Notes: generated by a model not told the origin, from the letters alone. Shown: positions 11,535-22,355, counted from the first letter of the stretch. The stretch is DNA of 64,000 nt from Piezodorus guildinii (GCA_023052935.1 CM041298.1:50977313-51041312), one strand, 5' to 3'. Made by a program: numbers and translations.

Positions 11535-11690
11535 ATATTTTAAACCATACATTTTGCATCTTTTGATTTTTCATGAACGGCTCTAACGATTTGTATTAAA
11601 ATCACTAGATCTATGAAGATTTTAATGGACTTTAATATCATGTAGGTTTTATTATGAATGAAAAAGAATGTCAGGGCTTAAATTTATATA
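11535..11690 (-). repeat. Rep-A internal fragment
   Basis: Matches the middle of Rep-A: CATTTTGCA...ACGGCTCTAACGAT...TATCATGTAGGTTT...TGTCAGGGCTTAAAT. Both ends are missing. Confidence 0.75.
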
Positions 11691-11725
11691 ATTCAATAAT
11701 CAACCATTTTAACTTGTTAACATTG

Positions 11726-12070
11726 GAGTCACTAGTGGCATAGTGGTTTGCACAACAGCCCAAGGTCGCTGGTTCAAACCTACAGGTAGCCCTAGGATTT
11801 TTTAATGGGAATCGAAATATCCTTAGTTATACCGTCTTTCGGAGGGGACGTAAAAATTATCTTAAAAAATCATCAAAATCCGTGAATCACATTCGGGATT
11901 CTCTTTTTGCAGGGTTGAATCCCTGGTCTGGATAATTTTCCGAGTGTGTAGAATTACGGGAACGGAAGCCTGATTGGTGAGGGGATAGGGCTGCATTTTC
12001 CTCCATAAGTGATTTGAGATTGGACTATTCTTTCCAGGAGCTTCGATAAATTTAATAAATAGAATAGAAC
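11726..12070 (+). repeat. SINE-3-like 5' half with a different 3' half
   Basis: Box A TGGCATAGTGG and box B GGTTCAAACC are clear. The next stretch (CCCTAGGATTTTTTAATGGGA..GGAGGGGACGTAAAA) matches SINE-3. From about 11850 the sequence no longer matches SINE-3 and ends in AATAAATAGAATAG. It may be a chimeric SINE or a second subfamily. Confidence 0.65.
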
Positions 12071-12388
12071 AAGAAACTTTATTCTGGGAGAATGTACCAT
12101 TAGAATAACAACTTGGAAAAAATTAAAATCTTCGACTTTTTCCGCGATAAGAAAACGAAAATGAACGAAGAAGAGGTGTTAAGGAACGGATCTGTGAAGA
12201 AGATTACTAAGGATAAAATAAATAGGTTCCAGAACAGGGACAAAGCCTAACGGCTTCTCCATATTTTTGACGAGGAGAGGAGGATACTATCTGAGAGGAT
12301 AAAGAAATACTGGGCAGGCTAAAAAACACATAGCAAACAAACAATGATTGGTCTAACGTACCCTAAAGTGGGTGAAAAGAAAAAAAAA
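12071..12388. other. No recognised feature
   Basis: A purine-rich stretch at 12105-12330 includes a short open frame, but nothing is recognised. Confidence 0.25.
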
Positions 12389-12449
12389 TATATATATATA
12401 TATATATATTATACAATTATGTTAATTAAGTTGTAATAACAAAATAAAG

Positions 12450-12484
<35 letters not shown>
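12389..12484. repeat. (TA)n and poly-A tracts
   Basis: TA repeat at 12389-12409 and 34 A at 12451-12484, separated by AT-rich sequence ending AATAAAGA. The A tract could be a retroposon tail, but no body is recognised upstream. Confidence 0.85.
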
Positions 12485-12486
<2 letters not shown>

Positions 12487-12889
12487 TTATAGAGATATAT
12501 TTACATATTCCAGAAAAAACAACAACATAATTTTTACACCTCATTAATAGTGAATACGCCATTCACCTCACATTATTTGGCATAGTAAAATTAGCTTACA
12601 TCGGGTTAGAAAGAAAGAAAAATTGACAGAGAAGTGATTTTCAATGATGACAGGGCAGGAGCATGACGGATGTTTGAAGAGAGAGTATTCCAATAGCTAA
12701 TGGACTGGGCTAAAATGATTACTCGTATTTTTTGGTTCTATGGAAAGGAGTATAGAGGGGGGACAGGCGGGTTCTTGATTCCTGGGATTGGTTAGAGGAT
12801 TTAAATATCAGGAGGCTGTTGAATATGATGGATATTAGTAAAAAATCGGAAGCTGAGGAGCGAAAAAATACTTTTCCTACTGCTAGGTA

Positions 12890-13003
12890 TAAAATAAGAA
12901 TAAAATAATATAAAATTTTATAAAATAATATAAAATTTATAATATAAAATTATAATATAAAATTTTATAAAATAATATAAAATAATATATAATATAAATA
13001 AGA
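12890..13003. repeat. AT-only low-complexity repeat
   Basis: Iterated ATAAAATAATATAAAATTTT-type units, directly before the GC-rich exon. On the minus strand this is the start of the intron downstream of that exon. Confidence 0.9.
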
Positions 13004-13017
13004 GTTGTAAATATTAC

Positions 13018-13261
13018 CGACCGATGGAGTCAGTCCTGAGCGGGGACGAAGGCCGGCCGGCGAGGTGGGCTAGGTGGGCGGCTAGGAGGCGGCCGGAGCG
13101 GGGGGAGCCGGCCAGCCGGGCCAGGGCCCCCGGGTCCAGCTCCAGCAGCTGCCGCCCCCGCCGCGGGAACCGCTCCGCCACCGGCGCCGGCCGCAGCCGC
13201 AGCTCCCGCGTGATCCACGACAACCAGTTCTCCACGTCCTCTCGTTCCCACACCGCGGGGT
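13018..13261 (-). CDS. Internal exon encoding an ETS-type Pointed (PNT/SAM) domain
   Basis: On the minus strand the 244-base exon encodes about 80 residues beginning PAVWEREDVENWLSWITREL and ending about TDSIG. It aligns without gaps to the PNT domain of ETS transcription factors: the W..(D/E)DV..WL.W motif, then F...G..LL.L......L......SG.LL..HL..L. In that family the domain mediates protein-protein contacts (polymerisation, kinase docking), while DNA binding lies in a separate ETS domain not seen here. Splice signals fit: TTGCAG acceptor just upstream (13262-13263 is the AG) and GTAATA donor at 13017. Entry phase is 1 and exit phase 2. The exon is extremely GC-rich, unlike its AT-rich flanks. 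The usual core residues after the G (LCLL-like) are replaced by arginine-rich sequence, so the subfamily (Yan/TEL-, Pointed/ETS1-, FLI- or GABPA-like) cannot be named. The in-frame TAA just past the donor would matter only if the intron were retained. Confidence 0.85.
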
Positions 13262-13629
13262 CTGCAACAGGGTTAATAATACATACTCTACATGGTTAAC
13301 ATAATACATCATAAGGGAGTGCAGTCTATTGAAAAACATATATATCATGCACCAAGACAATTATGACCTCTTTGTTGGCTACCAAGTCGAAATGTTTGAA
13401 AATGAGAATCTTAAATCTTAAATCTAAAATAAGAAGCAAGTTTGATTTCCATAGTTAATCAATGCTCTATATCTAGCAACATAAAATATAAATATAAAAA
13501 CAATACTTTGAAATAAAATAAAAAAAATCTTGAACCTCTACAATCTATGATGGATCTTGGGTTCAGTACTTCGTACTTCTTGGATATCTTGGAGATTCGT
13601 ATTGTGCAATGAGGTGACCAGGTTTAGAT
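13262..13629. other. Intron-like AT-rich sequence upstream of the PNT exon
   Basis: On the minus strand this precedes the acceptor, with TTATTAACCCTGTTGCAG giving a plausible branch region and pyrimidine tract. No other exon recognised. Confidence 0.4.
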
Positions 13630-13785
13630 TAAGCTCAGCCTCCAGATTTCCCCCATTTTTTTTTTTTTACTCACTTTATAGAGATCCAGATTATGCCATA
13701 GGATGGCTCCATAAACCTAGGTCGCTCCAGGCTGAAATAACAGAATAAATAATTCTGCCTCAGGATCCCTGGAGTCTTGTTTCTT
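13630..13785 (-). repeat. SINE-1, decayed copy
   Basis: In this orientation CTCAGCCTCCAG, ...GGCTGAAATAACAGAATAAAT, ATTCTGCC matches the inverted SINE-1 at 50868-51027. The tRNA-like end is badly eroded. Confidence 0.55.
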
Positions 13786-13829
13786 TTGTCCTCCCGGTAG
13801 ATTGGAAATATTGTACATAGTACATGCAT

Positions 13830-14285
13830 TTATTTTGTTTATTTCGGCTTTCGCCATAATGGATCTGGCTGTCCAGTACCACTCCTCTCATACTTTTAGA
13901 TGCGCTGTATCCATTGCACTATTCGCATGACAAAGTCAGCAAAGTGGAGATTCTACCTCTCCGATTCGATTAAAGTGTTTCGTGAGGTTGTCATTGCCAG
14001 TAATCATTCAGACAGTATCTTTTCTCTTTAAATCTATCGGTATCCGTTCTTCCTCTAGAAGGAGTTTGGCCCAGTGCTTCTTGATCGAACTTAGTCTTTG
14101 GGAATCCATGCCGTTGGTAGAGCATGATATGCCCTCTTAACTTCATCCCTAGCTCTACGATAGGAAATTTGATTGATCCACTGCTCTGAAGCTGCACTTT
14201 TTTTTGGAATCGTGTCAGCTACTTCATTCCCGTGGATACCACAATTGTCTGGTACCCATTGGAAAACCATGGTTTTAGGTGTTCA
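13830..14285 (-). pseudogene. RNase H-bearing LINE, C-terminal fragment
   Basis: The minus strand starts VFQWVPDNCGIHGNEVADT (about 14215-14275), the end of an RNase H domain (QWxPxHxGIxGNExAD). It continues in shifted frames to NLTKHFNRIGEVESPLC (about 13935-13985) and LCHANSAMDTAHL, the Cys/His tail of R1/Jockey/I-type ORF2. Stops and frameshifts are present. The 68-codon frame at 13991-14197 is one shifted piece of it. Confidence 0.75.
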
Positions 14286-14879
14286 TTTTTTTCTCTAGTA
14301 TTTGTTTTATTTATTTTTTTTGTCGGAATAAATTGCAAAATAATGTAATAATACTAAATAAATATATATAATTTTTATAGGAAACAATGAGAAAAGAAAC
14401 AGGTTAGAACCTAAAAAGGACCATAGGATTTGTTTGGGTCAATTAAGGGTAATGAAATAACAAAATAGATATTTATGAATTATGGCAACTCAAAACACAT
14501 AGGGAAGAGTAAGGGTTTTAGGGCATCGCATTGTTTGTACATAGTAACTAATTAACATTTTCATTTATCATGATTACTTCAGTATTAATGTGAATAGATT
14601 TATAAATGAGTATCCTAATTAGCTCGAAAAGGCGAAATCTAAAAGTAATTACTAATTTGAAGATGACTTATCCTTCTTCGGATATAGTTCACTATATTTA
14701 TAGACTTATTTTTTATACTTTTTGTTAGCTTTCTAACATTAATATTACATAACCGAAAATTTGTATTTTTTTATATGATTGTAAACCAGCATTGACATGC
14801 CTTAATACGTATAAATACAGGTTACTTAATGTTACAGATTAAGCAAAGACAGCTGAATTCAACAATGATCCTTTTAACC
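14286..14879. other. AT-rich, no recognised feature
   Basis: No coding or repeat match noted. Confidence 0.3.
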
Positions 14880-15365
14880 TTTTCAATGTATCAAACATCC
14901 CGCGAAAGGGTTACTCCATTCTGGGCGTAACAACAAAAAGGTTAGACAATAACAAATTATTGGCTCCGTTCCAGAATGTAGGTCAGATGTACTTCCGAAC
15001 GGGACAGAAAGCATTATTTTGACTTTTTGTGTAGTATAAAGGAAATCTTGACCACTGTAATTATATGCTACCATAATTATCGATATTAACGGTTGTCGTT
15101 CGATCCCACGCGATGTGCCAAAGCATTGTGGTAGGTCAGAAAGCCATTGTCCACCTCGTCCGTTGGAGGTGAGGTTAGAACTGGAGAAGCGAAGTAAGAC
15201 AATGAGAAGTCCTTGAAGTTGGTACGATCTGGAAGGAGGATAATGAAGGGGAGGTGGACCGACAGCGAGGTTCAAGGAAGCAGTGGCGCTCCCTTTCATC
15301 TGTGACCTCTTTGGCGGTGGTCTATCCTCGATCCTCTGATCATCTACCGAACGGCTCATTACCTA
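14880..15365 (-). other. Moderately GC-rich segment with a 158-codon open frame, unrecognised
   Basis: The minus strand is open from about 15359 to 14883, unusual for this AT-rich window. I recognise no domain, and the composition shows no clear codon bias. It could be an unrecognised exon, a single-copy regulatory region or chance. It lies about 1.6 kb upstream, on the minus strand, of the PNT exon, so a link to the same gene is possible but unproven. Confidence 0.3.
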
Positions 15366-15719
15366 CCGTCACAACCTGTCTATTTCGGACGCCTAATCGT
15401 CTTCTACGAATCCTGTTATGCGATTAAATAGAATCTACCGCAAATAGCCCTCGCAACTTTTTTGTGTGTAATTTTCCGATATTAAAGACCGAGGAAAGAT
15501 AAGAAAGACCGAATGATGGTCAAGGAAAGGTAGCCTCATACAAATTATTACAAACAAAATGATTGCAGTAGACATTGGTTATTTTAAGGCAGAGCTACAC
15601 GGTGAGAAATAGGGTATGTGTCGGTGAGGTGAAAGCAGGTCTGTGAAAGTTCACGAAAGTAGCAGGACAGGGGCAGGATTATTTTTTAAAAATAAATTTG
15701 GATACTGACGTCAAATATT

Positions 15720-16016
15720 TTTTTTTTCAGTGGTGCAACAGGCCGTGCAGGCCCTGGGCCTCGCGGTGTAATCTCCTAGGAGTTTACACTCGCGTTTCAC
15801 GATGTAATTTATAGTGTAGGGTCATCACTCCCTACGCCTAATTTTGTGAGTGGCCACCATTTGGCTGACGGGTATCAAATACAAGGGGGAGAGGCTGCGA
15901 GTGAATACCCAATATATTACATCCTTATAAAGGCCCCGCCGGGGCTGGGATTCGAGCTCGCCCGCCACCTGTAGCATGAGAGACTAGCTCGCTACCCACT
16001 CAGCCACTGGCTTCCC
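15720..16016 (-). repeat. SINE-2 (tRNA-derived), full-length with TSD
   Basis: In reverse complement it starts with box A TGGCTGAGTGG. A decayed box B (GAGCTCGAATCCC) follows, and the unit ends ...GCACCACTGAAAAAAAAA. It is flanked by 14-base direct repeats, TGACGTCAAATATT (15706-15719) and TGACATCAAATATT (16017-16030), with one mismatch. These are the target-site duplication of LINE-mediated insertion. Length is about 297 bases. The copy at 44117 lacks about 125 bases of its body. Confidence 0.88.
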
Positions 16017-16544
16017 TGACATCAAATATTACTACTAGAAAAATCCTATAATATCATTAAATATTATTTTTTAAAAAAGATAAAAAAACTGAATGATAAA
16101 GTTATATCAAAACAAACAAGTGTAATATACACATCATGAAAACGTGTTTTTTAAATGTAGAAACTCGATATTACGAAATTAAACATTATTTATAATATAT
16201 AGTAAATAAAAATAAATGAAGAAGTAATAAAGTAAATTCGGTAATTGAATAATTATCATAATATGTTGAAAGTATGTGAGTGTATGATAATTCACTTTCA
16301 CCAAAAATCACGAATTTCACCTCATCTACACCTGTCTGAATTCTCACCATGTACGATTCTTGTAAGTTGTCTTTTCTCAAGAGTTATTATTAATGTTATC
16401 TAATAACAAGTTATAACTACATTATTTTAACTGGTTTATATCAGGTATGTGATGATGAGTATATTAGTATATTTTAGGTGAATGTGGCTGATAAAAATAA
16501 GCAATTAGCTGCCCACTTCTTTAGACACCGACTCAGAGTCAACC

Positions 16545-16662
16545 CTAAAGAAAGCCCACAATGTAGGCCGAAACGGCGGCACATAATTAAAATATCACCG
16601 TTTTAATGTGTTTCTCTTTAATGAACGCACCCCCTACCATCTTCCTCATCTAATAAACTGTT
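16545..16662 (+). repeat. Penelope-like terminal fragment
   Basis: ATGTAGGCCGAAACGGCGGCACATAATTAAAAT and the terminal CCATCTTCCTCATCTAA match the right arm of the foldback at 35828-36656. The CTGATGA half is lost, and GUC of the presumed cleavage site is GGC here. Confidence 0.7.
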
Positions 16663-16705
16663 TTGTTTTTGTTTGACCCTGTTGTACTTAATAGGTATTT
16701 CTAAA

Positions 16706-17000
16706 AATAAAAAAAATCTGTAGCTCGCAACACACGACTTTAACTTACTTTCCTTTGTTGAAATCAATTAAATAATGTAGGGCTTAAAAGGATGAAAAAA
16801 TTAGATTTAGTTTTGACGGTAACATGTGTTTAAAATTAAAAAATCTGAAAATATAAATTATTACTCTACAAAATTTTGTATATAAGATATAAACAATTTC
16901 CCTTTAAATTTAACATTAAATCTTTAGCTTTCCAAAGCTATATTATACATTTATATTAATATTATTATTTATGTAAAGATGTAAAATGAGCAATAAACTC
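16706..17000 (+). repeat. Rep-A left-end fragment
   Basis: Begins AAAAATCTGTAGCTCGCAACACACGACTT (split at the known left end) and runs through CTTTAGCTTTCCAA. It then loses similarity. Confidence 0.7.
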
Positions 17001-18060
17001 TCACAATAGCTCTCTTTTGTTATAAACATAATCACGTAGGGTTTAGGTTAAGAGTATCTTTATCAAACAGTTGAAATCTCAAAACCTCAATTGATTTCCA
17101 AAATATCGTAGGATTTATTTTATAAATGTTGATATATTTTTTCCTCTGAACACCATTGCTCGGGTGCAAATGATACTCAAGAATCAATTTATTATTGAGT
17201 GTTCCTCACGGTATTTATTAAGGTCCGAATTCTCCAAAATTCAATGAGCTGAAAAATATTTCCCGTTGTAAATTGTCCATCTAACTCAGATTAATGAAAT
17301 AAGTTCCTCTATAGATTCCTGTAATATAAATTTTCGAATTATGCATTTAAATTTAGAAAGTTTTTACTCTCTGTGTTATAATATCAAGAAGGTTCAGAGC
17401 TTTGAGTCAATAGTCAGATTAAAATTTGAATTGAGGTGATATTGTGTGAGAAAAAAAATTCGTTTTTGTTCTTTTGTTTATAGATGCATGAAATATTTCT
17501 TTTTGTTATGATTTACTATTATTTCTTATGATATTTTTGCTGTATCACTCCAACTTCTAGCCATAAGAAGTATTATTTTAAGCAATAAAGATAAATAGAA
17601 TAACAGTGCTACATCCTTCAATAATTAAAATTAAGATAAACAAAAAATATATACATCAATAGAACAATTTAGGAAAAAACAACAACAAAATCAGATTTCT
17701 TGGTGTTAACTTGGAAGGATTTAGCTTACAAGGAAGCTAAAGTAAAGATATTATTTGTCAACGAAACTATAATTTGTAGAATTGGCATTCGACATTCCTA
17801 AATAAGTTTGAAAATAGAAACACGTAAAAAATTACCTTATGGTAAAAATATATCAGGCTTGGGAACAGGTTTGGTCAGAACTTGACAACATCAATAAATT
17901 AAGAAATATCAAGCAATCGCCTGATCAATTTATTTATTTGAACACCCTTCCTTACATAATATACAACACGGGTTGTGACAACGTCTAGTCGCCAGTTATA
18001 GCAAGAAGTTTACGTTGCCAACAATATTCTTGAAGATTATCTGTCTTCTAATTTTTACCC
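17001..18060. other. AT-rich, no recognised gene
   Basis: Nothing recognised before about 17920. Bases 17920-18060 are probably the 3' untranslated tail of the LINE relic that follows on the minus strand. Confidence 0.3.
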
Positions 18061-18410
18061 TTAAGGAGCACCTTCTCTGCCTTCTATTCTTCCCGCTGGT
18101 CTTCTCCCGACCCTAAAATGGTCTGGGCCCACGGCTGTTTTCCATCCGTATACAAACTCTTTGTAGTACGGGTAATTTCTTTTAGTCACCAGCTGAGGAA
18201 ATTCGTTGTCTGATAAGACGTTGAGTCCAGTTTTCCTCAGAAGTCTGATCCGTTGGGGTTCAAAGGCGGTGCAAGTTGACAGGATATGCTCAGCTGAGTC
18301 GAGTACTCCACAGCTAGGGCATAAGGGATGGATATCTATCCCAAAGCCTGAGAGTTTAGCTCGAAAGCCCCCATGCCCTGTGAGAATGGAATACCTCATT
18401 GCGAAGTAAT
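18061..18410 (-). pseudogene. LINE ORF2 C-terminal Cys/His segment
   Basis: A 112-residue open minus frame reads LTGHGGFRAKL, CPSCGVLDSAEHILSTCTAF and PQRIRLLRK. The C-x2-C-x(n)-H-x4-C pattern after LTGHG is the C-terminal tail of R1/I-type LINE ORF2 proteins, following RNase H. The rest of the element is missing (5' truncation near 18410). It is open to its own stop and so relatively young. Confidence 0.78.
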
Positions 18411-18700
18411 CGCCGCGAGGAAACTGCTTTGGCGAGACTTGGCATCGGACATAGCATACTCACACATCTCCATGTCATCCTCAAACAGCCCATACCAATG
18501 TGTGACTTGTGTAGAGTGCCTCTCTCAATAAAACATATATTTGAGAACTACCCCAAATTCCACGTACAAATGGATAAACTTAATCTAGCAAGATCGTTGA
18601 GTGAGAGCTTGAAGGACTCTAGTGAAACAGTTAGTTCACTAATTAGGTTTGTCAAAGAATGTTCTCCGCTCCCGGAACTATAAGAAAAAAAATTAAATAT
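18405..18700 (+). pseudogene. Second LINE ORF2 C-terminal segment, head-to-head with the previous one
   Basis: The plus frame reads LARLGIGHSILTH, then CDLCRVPLSIKHIFENYPKF (C-x2-C-x8-H; the final Cys of HILxxC is lost), then ESLKDSSE. This is the equivalent tail of a different LINE family. The stop at about 18681 is followed by A-rich sequence. The two relics abut at their truncated 5' sides near 18405-18411. Confidence 0.75.
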
Positions 18701-19595
18701 GAAAAATAATAATAATAAAAATTGGAATAAATTCACTAATTCAGAATGTGTCAAAAAAAGAAAAGAAATAAATAAACAATAAAAAAAAGAGAAGGAAAAA
18801 TAAATAAATAAAAAGAAGAAAAAAGAGTAAAAAAATCTGTAACTACAAATTTATTCGGTGCTAATAACGAAGAGGTCGAGCACCTATTCCAATACCCTAA
18901 CCCTAAATAGGAATACTATCTATAAACCGGAGCATCAGAACGTGAAATTTCAAAGTTCATATGTAAGATGATATCAAGAATCTTGCAGCACGATCAAAAG
19001 TTGCGGTCACTTTTGAAACTTGGGGCATGTACATGAAATTTCAGAGGCGAAACTTAAGCAGTTTGGAAACTTAAGCGGGAACAGTGAGATAAAGTATAAA
19101 AAAGGTTGAAGGTTTCCCGCCACACTCAGCTGGGGATTCCCGCCTCAAACGTTATACAACGTTACCCAGTCCACCAAGACCAGGAAAAGTTTTTTTATTC
19201 CAATGGCGACACATCGTGCTTGGCTGTGAATCATCGGCAGCTGCAGTTCGGGGGAATGAAAGCTTATAACAGGACTTGCGATTGCTACCTCTTGCATTGA
19301 ACAAAATAAAATAATAATTATACATTTGAATTTAATTCTAATTTGTCTACGTCATTGATCTTAGTTGATTTTGTTCTAACTATGCATTCTCCGCATAATT
19401 AAGCCGGTTGGATCTTTTAAATAAGTGTATTTCATCTTCTCAACAAATTGTATGGAAATTGGGTACCGAATATCCTTGTTTAGTAAAATGTTATTACACT
19501 AAATAAGGAGTACACTAAATAAAACTAAATTTCATACCTAATAAATATTTATTAATGCGAACCTTGCATGCTTGCATTACCTTGGAAAGTTAGAG
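18701..19595. other. AT-rich spacer
   Basis: A/AAAT-rich to 18840. The remainder has no recognised content; the short frame at 19106-19300 is unsupported. Confidence 0.3.
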
Positions 19596-19599
19596 TCAG

Positions 19600-20275
19600 T
19601 CAGGTTTGTATGTAGTTGTTTTTAATTTTGGGTATGATTCCAAGTTCTCATCAACAAGACAACTTCTCAGTTTACTCTTGATAATGTTCCCACATATGGC
19701 GGGCTTTCCGAGAAATTCGATATGAGACTCAAAAGACTTATGAATTGTTTTATCAGATTCACATGTGGGATCCCCAGACGCTCCCATGTTTCTAGAAGGT
19801 ATAAAGAGTTGAATTTGCTCTATCCCTCTTTCCGTGGGCGGTACCTCCTTTGTGTCTGTCTCTTCCGATTTTTCAAAACTAAAAAACCTCCTTATATTCT
19901 TGACATGCTTACCACTTGTTCCTCTGTCCATTCAGTAAACACTAGATCCCAACCCATAAACTTGTATATACCTTCACACAGATCCGTCTCCTTAAAAAAA
20001 TCCTTTGTTATTCGTGCTACCCTATTTTGGAATTCCTTGCCTGTATCTATTCGTAAATCCTTACCATTGTCCACTTTCAAACACCAACTATTTTCCATCT
20101 CCTAAAGTATCAATCTTCACAGCATATGTAATATTTAAAATCTATAGATGATACTATTCATTGTCACAAAATCCATCTTTTATTGTTAAAGTGAAGTCTT
20201 AAACGACCAGACAATTATCATGTATATTGTACTTTTCTTGTTATTCTTTGGGAACTACTCGTCCCAGAATAAAAT
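19600..20275 (+). pseudogene. CR1/L2-like LINE, C-terminal RT tail and 3' end
   Basis: From 19722 the frame reads RLKRLMNCFIRFTCGIPRR, later ELNLLYPSFRGR, and then ATLFWNSLPVSIRKSLPLST followed by FKHQLFS. This is the classic end of LINE ORF2 (aiRfi..l....y..L..Lp...R ... WNsLP..ir...sl..FK..L). The 3' end TCCCAGAATAAAAT near 20260 matches the tail of the relic at 28290-28765, so the two belong to one family. The frame is open over 127 codons, but the element is strongly 5' truncated. Confidence 0.82.
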
Positions 20276-20326
20276 TACTTTCATATATATGTAGAACTGA
20301 AAAGGGAAAGAACAGAAAACGCGAGC

Positions 20327-20791
20327 TTATTCTGCTGATCGTAAGTCATGAATACTATTCCAAGCGTTGGAAATGATCATGTCTTCTTTCTCCAGGTCAT
20401 CCAAAACAGACCACTTGTGTTGTGAACTAAGATCACATTTTTTCTTCTCCAATATTTCCAAATTCAACGCAATGAATTTAGAGGGCCATATTTCCTTCTC
20501 TTTTAAATCCTGCAATTGAATTTCAAAAGGAGGAAATTTCAACTCGGTTATCGTAGTATTAAGGGAGATTTTGACAAATGCTAAAGTTGCTCTGCTGTTT
20601 TTAAATTTCTGAAATCTGCTGAGAAATGATTTTCTCATATTTAAAATTATTGTTTTAAAACGGTGTATCACACCGTAGTAGCCCGATTCTCTTCCATTTT
20701 GAGCAAGCAAAATACCACTTAAAGATACGGAATCTCGGTTGGAACTGATGCATAGAAGCACCGTATCTAATCCTTTAGAATATATAAACAT
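20327..20791 (-). pseudogene. hAT-like (ZBED5/SCAND3-type) transposase fragment
   Basis: The 154-codon minus frame includes FLSRFQKFKNSRATLAFVKI, then FEIQLQDLKEKEIWPSKF and SSQHKWSVLDDL. This resembles the region before the C-terminal dimerisation domain in domesticated and hAT-like proteins of the ZBED5/EPM2AIP1 group (RFxDF.. ..lQxxLIdLk.. ..KF). The frame stops before the expected FGSTYxCEQxFS motif, and no zinc finger is seen. Probably a transposon relic; it could be part of a domesticated gene. Recognition rests on remembered family features only. Confidence 0.55.
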
Positions 20792-21025
20792 TATTGACCA
20801 AGTAAATATGATTTTATAAACAAAGAGAGGATTAAATTGAAATATTGGAAAATGTTAAGAATTTATTTTACAACCTAATATAATATAATATACCATTAGA
20901 AAGTTGCAGATTTTAGACATTGTCAAACATAAAAACCCATAGAAGGTGATGCAGAGTGACAGTGCATGTTCACATTTATGCAATAGTAAAAGTATATTCG
21001 TTATTTACAATTACATACCCATATA
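20792..21025. other. AT-rich flank
   Basis: Nothing recognised. Confidence 0.3.
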
Positions 21026-22354
21026 TCTATATATATAAAAATCTCGAGTCACAATGTTTGTTTAAGATAAACTCTGAAATTACTGAACCGAATTTTATCA
21101 AACTTCGTAAGTATCTGTTATTTGGTCCAACTCAAATGATAGGATAGTTTTTATTACTATTCTAAATGGTTGAAAAATATATTTTTCTAAAACGTAAAAC
21201 AAAATTTGTTTAACTGTGGCAACACTGGTTCCCAAGTAACCTTCCCATATCTTCACATATGTGATTATTAACTAAAATATAAGTGAGTGTTGATTGTTTC
21301 TATGCGTTCTTATTTATAAAATATACATTCACATTATAGTTTCCAGTTATAATAAAATACATATTACTATACGTTTCCAGAAAAATTATTAGTACTTTTT
21401 TGAATGACTTGCAAAGAGTTATGAGTTGCAAAAGAGATATGATGATATACAACGGTTATGTTTAAAAGATAAAACGATGTTATTGAATAATTTGGATGTG
21501 GCTACTTGGTACTGGTATGTAATTGTAACATTGATTGAATAAAATTGATATCTGACATGAAATAATAATCCTTTATTTATCATAAACAGAGTAGCTCATT
21601 GCTATTCACCTGTATTTCTTTTATATAACTTCATTCAACAAAGTCACTTTCAACATATTTCGTAATTTGTAGCAATTTTAATTTAAATTATTTTATTTAT
21701 CAAATTGAATTCACCAAACCGCAAACAAAGATGAAGAAGTGTAGTTTTTGTTCTATTTTTTCAATGTGTCTCGATATTAGAAACAAGATATTTATAGTTA
21801 TATTGGATTAATTATAGTAATAGGTTAAGTTGTTTTTAAATCAGTTAAATAACTTTAGTCTAATAAGTTGCCATTTAATTTTATTAAATATACAATAGCG
21901 ATCCAGTAGAAGTAGGCATACCCAAAATTACTCGATATAATTTAGCTGTAACGTAATCGTGGTATATAGTCACGTTTGCAAAATAAATATGATTGATATA
22001 CATTGATCCAACGAATGAGGATATTTTCACTTGAAAACAACTTTGATAAATGTAATTGTTAAAAATATAATATTTATATTTCTTGAAAATGTATACGTCT
22101 TATAATAATGGAGCAGTTGTTGACCGTTTTGACTATATGGTAAGAAAGTTGGTTGAGGGTGAAGCCACCAAGAAAACACACCAGTAAGAAAATAATAAAA
22201 TAAGTTTGTTTTATTGGTAGTTTCTTTGTGGCCACATCCCCAGACGACTGCTCCATCATATTTGTTTTATAGTTACTACTCATAAACGCATTTATGCAAA
22301 TTTAAATAAAGACAAAATAAAATATTCGCGAGCAAAGCCGCGGGTTACAGCTAG
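21026..22354 (+). mobile_element. Complete non-autonomous Helitron
   Basis: The left end TCTATATATATAAAAATCTC is typical of animal Helitrons and is followed by ACTGAACCGAATTTTAT, also common in their 5' region. The right end has GCGAGCAAAGCCGCGGG, a short GC hairpin-like stem, then TTACAGCTAG. It ends in CTAG with T next (22355), and an A precedes the TC (21025), so the insertion lies between A and T without duplication. The 1,329 bases contain no Rep nuclease or helicase motifs. Frames such as 22074-22283 are incidental. Transposition would need a Rep/Hel protein from elsewhere. Confidence 0.85.
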
Positions 22355-22355
22355 T

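Noticed and set aside
13024..13360. Overlapping open frames on both strands over the GC-rich exon (13024-13299 +, 13030-13251 -, 13082-13360 -)
   Set aside because: GC-rich DNA lacks stop codons in all frames. Only the 13014-13253 minus frame matches a known domain and fits the splice sites.
14883..15359. 158-codon minus frame as a real gene
   Set aside because: No recognised domain, no clear splice or start context, no evident codon bias. Kept only as an unrecognised segment.
18885..18905. Telomere-like CCCTAACCCTAAA
   Set aside because: Fewer than two and a half units; a chance occurrence.
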